Positions 1-8,945 of a stretch of DNA of 64,000 bases are shown in pieces. The DNA is from JAAXIE01 sp965263155 (GTDB taxonomy: Bacteria > Chloroflexota > Dehalococcoidia > Lucifugimonadales > JAAXIE01). How positions within the stretch are numbered: position 1 is the stretch's first letter; every line of letters begins with the position of its first letter. The stretch covers positions 868,001 through 932,000 of the forward strand of contig OZ253586.1 of NCBI GenBank assembly GCA_965263155.1, given 5' to 3'. The position numbers and the translations under genes were made by a program. The notes beneath the pieces are model-generated. The model was given only the letters and a program-made list of their open reading frames with translations, was not told where the DNA came from and did no database searches.

Positions 1-204
1 CTGTGACACCTGTGACGTCGTTGCATCCGGTGCGTGACACACTGTGATACCGCCTGTTTGGGGCCTCGACAAGATAGGGCTGGGGCCTCTACGGAGGCTA
101 GTGGGGGAGGTCAGCCTGTGTCAACGAGCGGATGTCATGGGGGTGCATTACCCAAAGGTCTTCTGATCTTTCAAGGGGGAGGGCAGGGGGCTGTGGGGCT
201 ATGG

Positions 205-747
205 TTAGCTTGCCTGGAGGGCCTGCAAGGCCAGCAGCAGGGTGGTGATGCTCTTGGCGTCGCGAACTTGGCCGCTCTGCAGGAGGGCGGGTATCTCGTT
301 GATGGGGACGCGCACCACTTCTATGTCTTCGTCAAAGTCGGGGTCGAGGACGGCAGGGCGCAGGTCGGTGGCTAGGAAGGCATGCATCTCTTCGGTGCAG
401 TACCCCGGCGACATGTAGAAACTCTGCAGGTGTTTCAAGGTGTCCGCCGTGTGGCCCGTCTCCTCCTGCAACTCGCGGATGACGGCGTCTTCGGGCGACT
501 CGCCGGGTTCCATACCGCCTGCTGGGACCTCCAGTAGAGACGCCTCCACTGCCTTTCGGTACTGGCGCACCAGCAGGACCTCGCCCGCGTCAATGGGGGC
601 CATGCACACGCAGGGGACGTGCTCCACGATTTCGCGGGTCGACGTCCTGCCTCCAGGCAACGATACCGTGTCAACTCGGACGGACAGCAGCTTGCCTTCG
701 AAGGCCTGCCGGCTGGCTAGGGTGGGTTCGTTCTGTGGTTCGGACAT
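205..747 (-). CDS. Nudix hydrolase, ADP-ribose pyrophosphatase-like
   Basis: A 180-residue cytosolic protein with a complete Nudix box at about residues 78-100 (GMEPGE...AVIRELQEETG), the Mg-binding catalytic loop. Length, the preceding beta-rich N-terminus (VRQYRKAVEASLLEVPAGG) and the SPGYCTEE segment after the box match the ADP-ribose/NDP-sugar pyrophosphatase branch, which hydrolyses ADP-ribose to AMP and ribose 5-phosphate. It starts 4 bases after the stop of the NAD kinase gene, so the two are very probably co-transcribed. Coupling NADP synthesis with clean-up of NAD breakdown products makes biological sense. The exact substrate cannot be read from the sequence. Confidence 0.9.
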   Translation of the reverse strand: MSEPQNEPTLASRQAFEGKLLSVRVDTVSLPGGRTSTREIVEHVPCVCMAPIDAGEVLLVRQYRKAVEASLLEVPAGGMEPGESPEDAVIRELQEETGHTADTLKHLQSFYMSPGYCTEEMHAFLATDLRPAVLDPDFDEDIEVVRVPINEIPALLQSGQVRDAKSITTLLLALQALQAS

Positions 748-751
748 CAGT

Positions 752-1747
752 TCATGGCTCCTGCGAGGTTGCAGATTCGTCCGGGCTCAGGGCAGGCTTG
801 GGAATGGCGCCGCCAAAGTCGAGGCGCCGCGTCAGAGTATGGAAGAACCGGTTCGGTGGGTGGGTACGCAAGAACCGGGCCTTGTAAGGACTGGCTTCTA
901 TCCGGACACGGTCCTCGCGATTTAGCGGGACGTTGAGGTAGCCGTCCACACTTATCAACGCTTCCACGTCGGACTCCAAGGTGAACTGCAACACTGAGTT
1001 GCCCGGCACCACCAGACCTGTCGCCAGACCCAAGTGAGGGGCCACCGGCGCGATGACCATCACCTCGGCTTGTGGGTAGATGATGGGGCCGCCCACGGAA
1101 AGGTTGTAGCCAGTGGAGCCGGTGGCGGTGGACACAATCACGGCGTCAGCGCGGTAGGTGGTCAGCTGTGCGCCGTCGATGCTGGCCATCACCGTAATCA
1201 CGCGGGAGACTACTCCGCGACCTATGACAGCGTCGTTGAGGGCGTGTTGGGCCGGTATATCCGGTCTGGGATTGCCCGCCTCATCCACCACCTGTACTTG
1301 GAGCATAGCCCGCGCCTCGATCCAAGGAGTGCCGTCGACTCCCTCTTTACCGTCACTCCTCCGAAGGGGGGAGTCCATGGCGTCAGAATCGAGGTAATGG
1401 TGCAGACGTTCCATGGCGTCGTGGCCTTCCAGCTCGGTCATGAAGCCAAGGCGTCCCATGTTGATACCGAGGATGGGGATGTCGTAGGTGCTGGCCAGCT
1501 TCACGGCCCGCAGGATGGTGCCGTCGCCGCCAACGGTAATTAGTAGCTTGGTCTCGGCGCCGCGCGTGGCCTTGGCGTCCAAGTCCTCTGCTGGGCCGAT
1601 CCAGTCGGACTCACCGAGGCCTAGGTGTTCTGCCACGCGATTGGCCATGTCCCAAGCGGCTGACGACAAATTGTTGTAGACGATGCCAAACGGTCGGAAA
1701 CGGCTCATGGTGTTACAGCTAGGAGTGTTATCGCTTGATTGCTGCAT
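752..1747 (-). CDS. nadK: NAD kinase
   Basis: Phosphorylates NAD to NADP in the cytosol. The GGDGT nucleotide-binding motif lies at residues 73-77, followed by the LGINMGRLGF segment, the NDAVIGRG motif and TATGSTGYNLSVGGP, the usual order in bacterial NAD kinases. As drawn it has 331 residues, somewhat long. The family homology starts at about FGIVYNN, so the ATG at 1708 (MSRFRPFGIVYN) may be the true start. Neither start has a clear Shine-Dalgarno sequence. The gene sits between a small lipoprotein gene and a Nudix hydrolase, all on the minus strand with short gaps, suggesting one operon. Confidence 0.92.
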   Translation of the reverse strand: MQQSSDNTPSCNTMSRFRPFGIVYNNLSSAAWDMANRVAEHLGLGESDWIGPAEDLDAKATRGAETKLLITVGGDGTILRAVKLASTYDIPILGINMGRLGFMTELEGHDAMERLHHYLDSDAMDSPLRRSDGKEGVDGTPWIEARAMLQVQVVDEAGNPRPDIPAQHALNDAVIGRGVVSRVITVMASIDGAQLTTYRADAVIVSTATGSTGYNLSVGGPIIYPQAEVMVIAPVAPHLGLATGLVVPGNSVLQFTLESDVEALISVDGYLNVPLNREDRVRIEASPYKARFLRTHPPNRFFHTLTRRLDFGGAIPKPALSPDESATSQEP

Positions 1748-1805
1748 GGAGAGGGAGAGCGCGGCGCCGGACTCCTCGATATCACTCGAACCTGTCCACG
1801 CACTC

Positions 1806-1961
1806 TTAGATCCACTCTTCGGCCTCGCTGGTCATCCCCTCTTCAGCGTGTTTCTGCTCGAAACGGTCGTATTCTTCCTGTGAGCAGTCTCGGGCGTTCC
1901 TGCCACATGCGGGAGTCAAAAGCAGGGGCAACAACACCAGCGCCATCAAGCCTCTCCGCAT
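1806..1961 (-). CDS. small putative lipoprotein, 51 residues
   Basis: A short reading frame read directly from the minus strand: ATG at 1961, stop TAA at 1808-1806. The upstream sequence GGAAGGGG sits about 8 bases before the ATG, a good ribosome-binding site. The product has a basic start (MRRG), a run of about 12 hydrophobic residues and a lipobox-like LTPAC with Cys19. A charged, acidic tail follows (EEYDRFEQKHAEEG). This layout is that of an exported lipid-anchored protein, though Thr at -3 is not the commonest lipobox residue. Function unknown. It lies 58 bases upstream of the drawn nadK start and may lead that operon. Confidence 0.6.
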   Translation of the reverse strand: MRRGLMALVLLPLLLTPACGRNARDCSQEEYDRFEQKHAEEGMTSEAEEWI

Positions 1962-2073
1962 AGTGTGCGCCCCTTCCGGTTGCTCGACAGGGGTTTACGG
2001 CAGAGTATACCACGGGGTCGGAGAGCGCACCCGACCTGCTATTCGAACCGCGATGACAACCGGTACGCCCAGT

Positions 2074-3594
2074 CTACGGGGTTCCTACGACGGTGCCTGC
2101 CACCTGTAGCAGCGGACCCACCGCCTCTTCCGCCACTTGCAGCAGGGGCGCCGGATAGATGCCCAAGCCCAGCACCGCCAACGCCGTTACGGCCAGCGCG
2201 ATGCGGAAGGCGTGGGATGACGGCACCTTCTCCTCTGTCGTCGGCGGGGTGACGTACATTGTGCGCACCACCCGCAGGTAGTAGTAGGCCGAGACCACAC
2301 TGTTGACCACTCCCACCATTGCCAGCCAGGCTAGGTCGCTGTGAACGGCTGCGCTGAAGATGTAGAGCTTGGCAATGAAAATCCCTGATGGAGGAATTCC
2401 AATGAGGGCCGCCATGGCCAAGGCAAGCGCCGCCGCCAAGTAGGGCGCACGGCGTCCCATCCCGGCGAAGTCGTCGATCATGTCGGTGTCGGTCTCGTTG
2501 GTGATGGCGATGACTGCGAAGAAGGCCGCCAAGTTGGCCACGGCATAAGCTCCAAGGTAGAAAAGAAGGCTGCTGGGGCCAAAGGCGTCCTGGGCCCCGC
2601 CGGAAGCGCCTGCTTGGCTCACGGCCGCCACTCCCACCAGCAGGTAACCGGCATGAGCAATGGTGCTGTAGGCCAATAGCCTCTTGATGTTCTGTTGGCC
2701 AATAGCTACGATGTTGCCTATCGTCATCGAGGCCGCCGCGATTCCAGCGAACACCAGGCTCCAGTCCACGCTATTGTCTGGAAAGGCAACGTAGAAGACG
2801 CGAAGCACGACGGCGAAAGCAGCCGCCTTGCTGGCCACCGAGAGGAAGGCGGCAACTGGCGTGGGCGAGCCCTCGTACACGTCGGGGACCCACATCTGGA
2901 AGGGGACGGCGGAGAGCTTGAAGCCGAACCCCGCAACCATCAGCACCACCCCCAGCAGCACGGCGTAGGAGCCGAAAGCCACCTCGGCGTCGCCTGTCTC
3001 TGACAACGCTGCGGCGATGTGCTCAAGGTGCGTTGTTCCGGTGAACCCGAAGACCAAGGCTATGCCGTATAACAGTACAGCCGAGCTTACCGCGCTCATC
3101 AGGAAGAACTTCAGCCCAGCCTCGCCGGAGCGGGAGTGGCCTAGGAACGCGGCCAACGCCACCAATGGCAGAGTGGCCAGCTCCAAGGCGATGTATATAG
3201 ACACCAACTCCGTAGTAGCCGCCAGCAGCATCATGCCGCTGGCGGCAAACATCAGCAGGACGTGGTATTCGCCTTGGAACCGGCCGAGCTTTCGGCAGTA
3301 GTCCGTGGAGGAGAGGACGACCAGTTCCAAGGCCAGAAGTACAAGCGCCTTAAAGAAGAGGGCGTACTTGTCGACCAACAACGTGCCGAACAGGCCGGTG
3401 GGGTCATCGGTCACCTGCCCTCCGGGATCAGCCCACAACATGACGGTCAGCCCCAAAGGCACGAGCAACCCGACTGCCGACAGCAGTGTGAGCCAGCCCT
3501 TGCGAGTCACGATGAGGTCCAGCGCCACGACCAAGCACGCCAGCCCAACGAGGGCCAGTTCCGGCAGCAACAGGTATAGGTCGTGCGCTTGCAT
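2074..3594 (-). CDS. nuoN: NADH-quinone oxidoreductase subunit N
   Basis: Antiporter-like proton-pumping membrane subunit of complex I. 506 residues, almost entirely hydrophobic helices, with the conserved pattern of the Mrp/NuoLMN family: the PFQMWVPDVYEGSPTPV segment in the middle and the ...KRLLAYSTIAHAGY segment after it. Length fits NuoN (about 480-510). It is the last gene of the operon, 3 bases after nuoM. After the stop the operon ends within a short intergenic region before the nadK group on the same strand. Confidence 0.95.
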   Translation of the reverse strand: MQAHDLYLLLPELALVGLACLVVALDLIVTRKGWLTLLSAVGLLVPLGLTVMLWADPGGQVTDDPTGLFGTLLVDKYALFFKALVLLALELVVLSSTDYCRKLGRFQGEYHVLLMFAASGMMLLAATTELVSIYIALELATLPLVALAAFLGHSRSGEAGLKFFLMSAVSSAVLLYGIALVFGFTGTTHLEHIAAALSETGDAEVAFGSYAVLLGVVLMVAGFGFKLSAVPFQMWVPDVYEGSPTPVAAFLSVASKAAAFAVVLRVFYVAFPDNSVDWSLVFAGIAAASMTIGNIVAIGQQNIKRLLAYSTIAHAGYLLVGVAAVSQAGASGGAQDAFGPSSLLFYLGAYAVANLAAFFAVIAITNETDTDMIDDFAGMGRRAPYLAAALALAMAALIGIPPSGIFIAKLYIFSAAVHSDLAWLAMVGVVNSVVSAYYYLRVVRTMYVTPPTTEEKVPSSHAFRIALAVTALAVLGLGIYPAPLLQVAEEAVGPLLQVAGTVVGTP

Positions 3595-3597
3595 CGC

Positions 3598-5139
3598 CTA
3601 CGCCTGCTGACTCACTAGTGTGATGATGGGCTGCACTCCCGCTTCGAATACGTCGGTCAGCAGTTTGGGGTAGATGCCTACGACTACGATGCTGGCAACC
3701 AAGAGGGCGATGGGAACAGCTTCAACCCAGTCCACGTCTTTCACTTCGGCCAGATAATCTTTGGGCCTGCCGAAGAAGACGCGCTCCAGCATCCAGAGGA
3801 TGTACCCCGCGGCCAGCAGTATCCCGATCACGGCCAAGGCCGTGGGCCACGCAAACACCTTGAACCCGCCAAGGAACACCAACAGCTCGGATACAAAACC
3901 ACTCAGTCCCGGCAGCCCCAGTGAGGCCAGCCCCGCTAGCAGGAATGCCCCTGCCAGCAGAGGCATACGTCCAGCCAAGCCGCCCATGTCGGGTATGTAG
4001 CGCGTGTGGGTCTTCTCGTATATCAGCCCCACCAAGAGGAACAGCAGGCCCGTTATCGTGCCGTGGGTGAACATTTGCAGGGAGGCCCCCGTGAGGCCCA
4101 CGCTGCTGAGGGAGCCGTCGCTGAGCACATGCACCGACGCCACCCCAAGCAACACTAGTCCCATGTGGCTCACGCTGCTGTACGCAATGAGCCGCTTCAA
4201 GTCGGTCTGCCGGATAGTGACGACTGCCCCATAGAGCACGCTCATCACGGCCAGCGCAACCAGCACCGGCGCATAGTAGTTAGCCTGCTCCGGAAACAGG
4301 CCAACACAAATGCGGATGAAGCCGTAGCCGCCCATCTTCAGCAGCACTCCGGCCAGCACCATGCTCACTGCTGTGGGGGCATCGGTGTGGGCATCGGGCA
4401 GCCAAGTATGGACGGGCCAGACCGGAAGCTTGATGGCGAAAGCTACTAGGAAGAACCAGAAGGCGAGAGCCGTGGGAATAGCCAAGTCGAGATGTCCCAC
4501 GCCAGCCTCGGCCAGTTCGGCCATGTTGAAGGTCCCGCCGGGGGCCACGAATATAGCCACGATGCTCACCAGCATGAACGCGCTGCCTAGGATGGTGAAC
4601 ACGAGAAACTTCATGGCCGAGTATTCCTTGCGCCCCGTGCCCCATATGGAGATGAGCAGGTACATCGGCAGTAGCTCCATCTCCCAGAAGAGGAAGAAGA
4701 GCAGGAAGTCCAGCGAGGTGAACACGCCCATGACCGCCGTCTGGAGCACCAGCAGCCAGACGAAGTACTCCCGCATCCGGTGCTCCACTCGCCACGAGGC
4801 TAGGATGGCGCAGAGGCCAATGAGCGCCGTCAGCAACACCAGAGGCGCGCTCAGGCCGTCCACGCCCAGATGGTAGCTGGCGTTCAAGGTGTCGCCAGGT
4901 ATCCAGTCTATGAAGTCGACAAGCTGGTATCCGCCCTTGGCTATGTCGTAGCGCACCATGACGTAGATAGCCAGCACCAAGTCGGCTATGACCACCAGCA
5001 GGGCAAAGGCCCGGATGTGGTCGCGGTGGCGCAATAGCAGGGCGATGGCCAACGCTGCCAAGGCTGGCAGGAAGACAGTAGTTGTCAGCACGCCGCCAAA
5101 GGAAGGCATGCCCGGGTTTGCCAGAGAGGTTTCAAACAC
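3598..5139 (-). CDS. nuoM: NADH-quinone oxidoreductase subunit M
   Basis: Proton-pumping antiporter-like subunit of complex I, 513 residues, about 14 membrane helices predicted by eye. Diagnostic segments are FLLFFLFWEMELLPMYLLI, KLPVWPVHTWLPDAHTDAPT and KRLIAYSSVSHMGLV, containing the conserved Glu (WEMEL) and Lys residues of the pump. The order nuoL-nuoM-nuoN with 12- and 3-base gaps is the classical end of the nuo operon. Nothing unusual is seen. Confidence 0.95.
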   Translation of the reverse strand: MFETSLANPGMPSFGGVLTTTVFLPALAALAIALLLRHRDHIRAFALLVVIADLVLAIYVMVRYDIAKGGYQLVDFIDWIPGDTLNASYHLGVDGLSAPLVLLTALIGLCAILASWRVEHRMREYFVWLLVLQTAVMGVFTSLDFLLFFLFWEMELLPMYLLISIWGTGRKEYSAMKFLVFTILGSAFMLVSIVAIFVAPGGTFNMAELAEAGVGHLDLAIPTALAFWFFLVAFAIKLPVWPVHTWLPDAHTDAPTAVSMVLAGVLLKMGGYGFIRICVGLFPEQANYYAPVLVALAVMSVLYGAVVTIRQTDLKRLIAYSSVSHMGLVLLGVASVHVLSDGSLSSVGLTGASLQMFTHGTITGLLFLLVGLIYEKTHTRYIPDMGGLAGRMPLLAGAFLLAGLASLGLPGLSGFVSELLVFLGGFKVFAWPTALAVIGILLAAGYILWMLERVFFGRPKDYLAEVKDVDWVEAVPIALLVASIVVVGIYPKLLTDVFEAGVQPIITLVSQQA

Positions 5140-5151
5140 GCTGGGAGTACC

Positions 5152-7164
5152 TCATCCCCATACTAGGTAGCCCAGCAGTATGGCGAGAATCCCGATGGTG
5201 ATGGCGACGCCGTAGGCCTGCACCTGCCCTGTTTGCAAAAGGCTGACGGCCCTGCCTACATTGCGGGAGACAAGGCCCACCCCCTCGGCGGCCCCGTCCA
5301 CAACTGAGCGGTCGAACCAGTGGGTCACGGCGGCCAGCGTCCCGTAGAAGAGGCGGCGCACGCCGACCTCTTCATACAGGTCGTCCATGTAGTACTTGCG
5401 TGCCAGCAGGGTGCGTCCAGCCTCCCAAGGGCGGGAAATCAAGGAGGCCAGCAGCCCGCCGTCCCAACGCTGGAACAGGAGCGCGACCGCCATACCGGCG
5501 ACAGCGATCCCCATGACCACGATCGCCAGCGTCACGTCGACGCCACTTGCTACCCCGCCATGGTCCAGCGACGCATAGGCCAACACCGCCTCCGGCGGAA
5601 TGAGGAAGCTCACGAACCAGTGGGCGTCGATGCCTAGGAACGTGTTTTCCGGGTTGGCTATGTAGCCGGAGACGACAGCACCCACTGCCAGCAGTGCCAT
5701 TGGCGCCAGCATCACCAGCGGCGACTCTGCCAGATGCATGCCGTGGGACGCCTCAGGAGCGCTCTCGCCTGCATCGGCGTGCTCCTGCTCCACTCCGCCT
5801 TTGAAGTCGCCGTGGAAGGTCATCCATATCATCCGAGTGGTGTACACCGCCGTAAGGAACACGGCCACGGCCAGCATGTAGAAGGCGATGCTATCTACTG
5901 CTCCCGACCCACTCCAAGCGTGACGCAAGACCTCGTCCTTGCTCCAGAAGCCCGCCAGCGGGAATATGCCGATGAGGCTGAGGCCTCCCAGCAGAGTCAC
6001 GATGTAAGTGATAGGCATCACCCGCCGCAGCCCGCCCATGTACCGCATGTCGAAGGTGCCTGTGGAATGGTTCACGCTGCCAGCCCCAAGGAAGAGCAGG
6101 GCCTTGAAGAAGGCGTGATTGAACAGGTGGAACAGGGCGATGCCGTAAGCCCCCAAGCCTAATGCTGCCACCATGTAGCCCAATTGACTCACTGTGGAGT
6201 AGGCAAGCACGCGCTTGATGTCGTTGGTGGCCAAGGCCATGGTGGCCGCCAGCAGGGCGGTGAAGGCCCCTATCATGGCCACTGTGGTCATGGCGTCCGC
6301 CGATGCCTCGAACACGGGGAAGAAGCGGGCGATCAGGAACACCCCAGCGGCTACCATAGTTGCGGCATGGATGAGGGCGCTCACGGGAGTGGGCCCCTCC
6401 ATGGCGTCGGGCAGCCATACATGCAGCGGGAACTGCGCAGACTTACCCACAGCCCCGCAGAAGATGCCGATGGCCAGTCCAGTGGCCGACAGTCCGCCAA
6501 GCACTCCCAAGGCGGCGCCCTTCTGTATGTCTCCTATCTCCAGGAAGTTGAGGCCGAGGGAGGCATAGGCGTCGCTGTTGAAGAAGAGGAACAGTATGGC
6601 TATCAGGAACCCAAGGTCGCCCAGCCGTGTCACGATGAAAGCCTTCTTAGCCGCTGCCGCCGCGGCGGGGCGATGGTGCCAAAAGCCGATTAGCAGATAG
6701 GAGCAAAGGCCGACGAGCTCCCAGAAGACGTACAACTGAATGATGTTGCTCGCCAGCACCAGCCCGATCATGGAGGCAGTGAACAGCGACATGAAGGCGT
6801 AGTAGCGGGCGTAGCTTGGGTCGTCCCGCATGTAGCCATGGGAATATACCTGCACCATCAAGCTGACCAGCACCACCACAATCAGCATGATGGCCGTCAG
6901 CGAGTCGACCACCAGCCCCATGCTGATTTCGATGCCGCCCACAGAGAGCCAGTGATGAGGCGCGAACCCGAGGTCTCCGTGCTTGTCTATGACCGAGCTC
7001 AGGGTCCAGCCAGCTAGAACGAGGCAAACAACAAGCCCCGAGATCAGGACGACGCTGCTCAGATAACGGTGGTCGTTGAAAAAGGGACGAATGATGAATC
7101 CGATGACCACAAAGGAGGCCAGAGGAATGAAAAAGATGGCCCAGACAGCTGCTTCCGGTATCAT
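5152..7164 (-). CDS. nuoL: NADH-quinone oxidoreductase subunit L
   Basis: Largest proton-pumping membrane subunit of complex I, 670 residues. The middle carries FWELVGLCSYLLIGFW, AQFPLHVWLPDAMEGPTPVSALIHAATMV and KRVLAYSTVSQLGYM, hallmark NuoL sequences. The C-terminal third holds the region that in NuoL forms the long lateral helix and final membrane segment. The gene begins 1 base after the small DUF2007-like gene ends, so that small gene is locked into the operon. Confidence 0.95.
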   Translation of the reverse strand: MIPEAAVWAIFFIPLASFVVIGFIIRPFFNDHRYLSSVVLISGLVVCLVLAGWTLSSVIDKHGDLGFAPHHWLSVGGIEISMGLVVDSLTAIMLIVVVLVSLMVQVYSHGYMRDDPSYARYYAFMSLFTASMIGLVLASNIIQLYVFWELVGLCSYLLIGFWHHRPAAAAAAKKAFIVTRLGDLGFLIAILFLFFNSDAYASLGLNFLEIGDIQKGAALGVLGGLSATGLAIGIFCGAVGKSAQFPLHVWLPDAMEGPTPVSALIHAATMVAAGVFLIARFFPVFEASADAMTTVAMIGAFTALLAATMALATNDIKRVLAYSTVSQLGYMVAALGLGAYGIALFHLFNHAFFKALLFLGAGSVNHSTGTFDMRYMGGLRRVMPITYIVTLLGGLSLIGIFPLAGFWSKDEVLRHAWSGSGAVDSIAFYMLAVAVFLTAVYTTRMIWMTFHGDFKGGVEQEHADAGESAPEASHGMHLAESPLVMLAPMALLAVGAVVSGYIANPENTFLGIDAHWFVSFLIPPEAVLAYASLDHGGVASGVDVTLAIVVMGIAVAGMAVALLFQRWDGGLLASLISRPWEAGRTLLARKYYMDDLYEEVGVRRLFYGTLAAVTHWFDRSVVDGAAEGVGLVSRNVGRAVSLLQTGQVQAYGVAITIGILAILLGYLVWG

Positions 7165-7165
7165 C

Positions 7166-7360
7166 CTAAAGCTTCCTCAGTATCTCCTCGGCCACATGCT
7201 CCCTGCCACGGGGCACCAGCACGCGAAAGGGGACCCGCTCCCCCCAGTCCAGGATGTCGCCGTCAGGCAGAATGTGGGTGGGCAAGCCCTCGCCTTCAAG
7301 GGCCTCCTTCCACATCTCGGCCACCATCAAGTTGGGGACCTTCATGAACTCTACCCACAT
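7166..7360 (-). CDS. small DUF2007-like protein inside the nuo operon
   Basis: 64 residues, soluble, no membrane segment. The pattern (VPNLMVAEMWKEALEGEGLP, then PFRVLVPRGREHVAEEIL) resembles the ferredoxin-like DUF2007 'putative signal-transducing' domain, in which a sequence of this kind pairs residues for a beta-alpha-beta fold. It lies between nuoK (52 bases away) and nuoL (1 base away) on the same strand, so it is co-transcribed with complex I. It is not one of the 14 core subunits. A role as an accessory or regulatory factor is only inference. The ATG at 7345 is a possible alternative start. Confidence 0.6.
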   Translation of the reverse strand: MWVEFMKVPNLMVAEMWKEALEGEGLPTHILPDGDILDWGERVPFRVLVPRGREHVAEEILRKL

Positions 7361-7412
7361 GCTCGACCTCTGGACCTCTACTGACCCTAGTTTATTGGAG
7401 GGCTACGCCCTC

Positions 7413-7742
7413 CTACCGCCTCATCAGGTTGGCTTCGCTGATGTCTACGGTCGTGCGGCTCCGGTAAAAGGCGATGACTATGCCCAAGCCCAATGCGACC
7501 TCCGCCGCCGCCACGGCGACAATGAACAACGCGAACACCTGCCCCGTAAGCAGCGCTCCTAGGTGCTCTTCGAAGGTGTAGGGCAAGGTGTACTTGGCAA
7601 AGGCTACGAGGGCGATGTTCACGGCGTTGAACATGAGCTCCACGCTCATCAGCAGGATGATGACGTTGCGCCGCGCCAAGGCCCCGTACAGACCGATGCA
7701 GAAAATGATGGCCGAGACCAGCAGGAACCCTTCCAAGCTCAT
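7413..7742 (-). CDS. nuoK: NADH-quinone oxidoreductase subunit K
   Basis: 109 residues with three membrane helices, the standard size for NuoK, the MrpC-like subunit of complex I. The segment LMSVELMFNAVNIALVAF contains the conserved Glu of helix 2, and AAAEVALGLGIVIAFYR the second conserved Glu. The start ATG at 7742 overlaps the nuoJ stop by 4 bases (ATGA), indicating translational coupling. Confidence 0.95.
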   Translation of the reverse strand: MSLEGFLLVSAIIFCIGLYGALARRNVIILLMSVELMFNAVNIALVAFAKYTLPYTFEEHLGALLTGQVFALFIVAVAAAEVALGLGIVIAFYRSRTTVDISEANLMRR

Positions 7743-8314
7743 GCCGACCGCTCCTTGGTCAGAGCCAGTGCCCCGATGACTGCTGCCAGCAGCAGGACCG
7801 ACGCCATCTCGAATGGCAGTACGAAATCGTTAATCAGCAGGTCGCCCAAACTGGAGCGCGCGGCGGCTTCGGGTGATGCAAGCTGCTCAGCGTCCTCGTC
7901 GGTCACGCCGCCGATCGTATTGGCCTGCACCAGTTCCGCATGCTGCTGCGCCTCCTGGTTATCGGAGATGAGGTTCCAGTCGGTCTGGAAGGCGACAAAG
8001 GCGAGAGCCGCCAGCAGCAAGGCGGGGAGCAGGACGGCTGGAATCTGCAGCCGGTTGGGCAGGTTGCCCTGCACCACGTCTTGGGTCATCAGGATGGCGA
8101 AAACGATAAGTATGGAGATGGCGCCGACATAGATGATCAGTTGCACTACGCCGAGGAACTCGGCGTTCATCATCACGAAAAACCCAGCGACCGCGAGGAA
8201 CACCACCACCAGCAGCAGGGCGGCGCGAAACACATCCCGCAACAGGACAACGCCCAAGGCCGAGGCGATGGCGGCTACTGCCAGCACCCAGAAAAGGACG
8301 TCGGCAAAGGCCAA
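7739..8314 (-). CDS. nuoJ: NADH-quinone oxidoreductase subunit J
   Basis: 191 residues, five membrane helices. The segment FLGVVQLIIYVGAISILIVFAIL is the conserved third helix containing the pi-bulge of NuoJ that takes part in coupling quinone reduction to pumping. It begins immediately after the nuoI stop and overlaps nuoK by 4 bases. The loop between helices 3 and 4-5 (about residues 110-155) is acidic and longer than in some homologues. Confidence 0.93.
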   Translation of the reverse strand: MAFADVLFWVLAVAAIASALGVVLLRDVFRAALLLVVVFLAVAGFFVMMNAEFLGVVQLIIYVGAISILIVFAILMTQDVVQGNLPNRLQIPAVLLPALLLAALAFVAFQTDWNLISDNQEAQQHAELVQANTIGGVTDEDAEQLASPEAAARSSLGDLLINDFVLPFEMASVLLLAAVIGALALTKERSA

Positions 8315-8890
8315 CTAGCCCTCCCCACCCTTGTCGGGTTTGCCGAACAGCCTCTGCCCTGCCGATGTCTCACCCTGCCAGTTCCAACTCTCTCGACCGG
8401 CGTCGACCCAAGGCAGCGGTGTGCCCTTGTGGGGGTTGTAGCCCGCAGCCTCCAGCTGGGGTCGGAACCAAGTGCTGGGGCGCTTTTCGGCGTTGCGCAG
8501 GTCGTCGACGTTCAGGACCAGCTTGCTCCGCTGGTAGGTGCCACGCTCGAAGCCACTGCCCAAGAAGAGGGCGTCGTAGGGGCAAGCCTCCACGCACAGC
8601 CCGCAGAACATGCAGCGCCCGATGTCAATGTCGAAAGTCTGCACCTCGTACTTGTCGCCGTCCTGCGGTGCGGTGCCACTCGGCCCGGTCACTATCTTGA
8701 TGATCCCTAGGGGGCAGTACTTGGCGCAGGAAGCGCAGCCCGTGCACCGCTCCTCGTACCAAACGAACTCCTCGCCCCGGAAGCGGGGGTGCTGGGGTAC
8801 CCGTTCTTCGGGATACTGCACGGTGAAGGGGCGGCGCAGCGCGTTGCGCAGCGTCACCAGAAGGCCCTTCCCCAACCCCATTCCATACAT
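8315..8890 (-). CDS. nuoI: NADH-quinone oxidoreductase subunit I (two 4Fe-4S)
   Basis: 191-residue peripheral-arm subunit that carries electrons to the quinone site. Two ferredoxin-type cysteine motifs are present: CTGCASCAKYCP at about residues 50-61 and CMFCGLCVEACP at about 94-105, each binding a 4Fe-4S cluster. The protein extends about 60 residues past the usual end (RPQLEAAGYNPHKG...). It lies between nuoH (55-base gap) and nuoJ (no gap). Confidence 0.95.
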   Translation of the reverse strand: MYGMGLGKGLLVTLRNALRRPFTVQYPEERVPQHPRFRGEEFVWYEERCTGCASCAKYCPLGIIKIVTGPSGTAPQDGDKYEVQTFDIDIGRCMFCGLCVEACPYDALFLGSGFERGTYQRSKLVLNVDDLRNAEKRPSTWFRPQLEAAGYNPHKGTPLPWVDAGRESWNWQGETSAGQRLFGKPDKGGEG

Positions 8891-8945
8891 GTCTTTACCT
8901 TATCCGGTAGTCGATACCAGCGGCTTTTGGTTACTTAGCTTCGTC

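Noticed and set aside
1..60. Repeated TGTGA units resembling a CRP-type operator
   Set aside because: Four short matches with irregular spacing and no gene start nearby; too weak to call.
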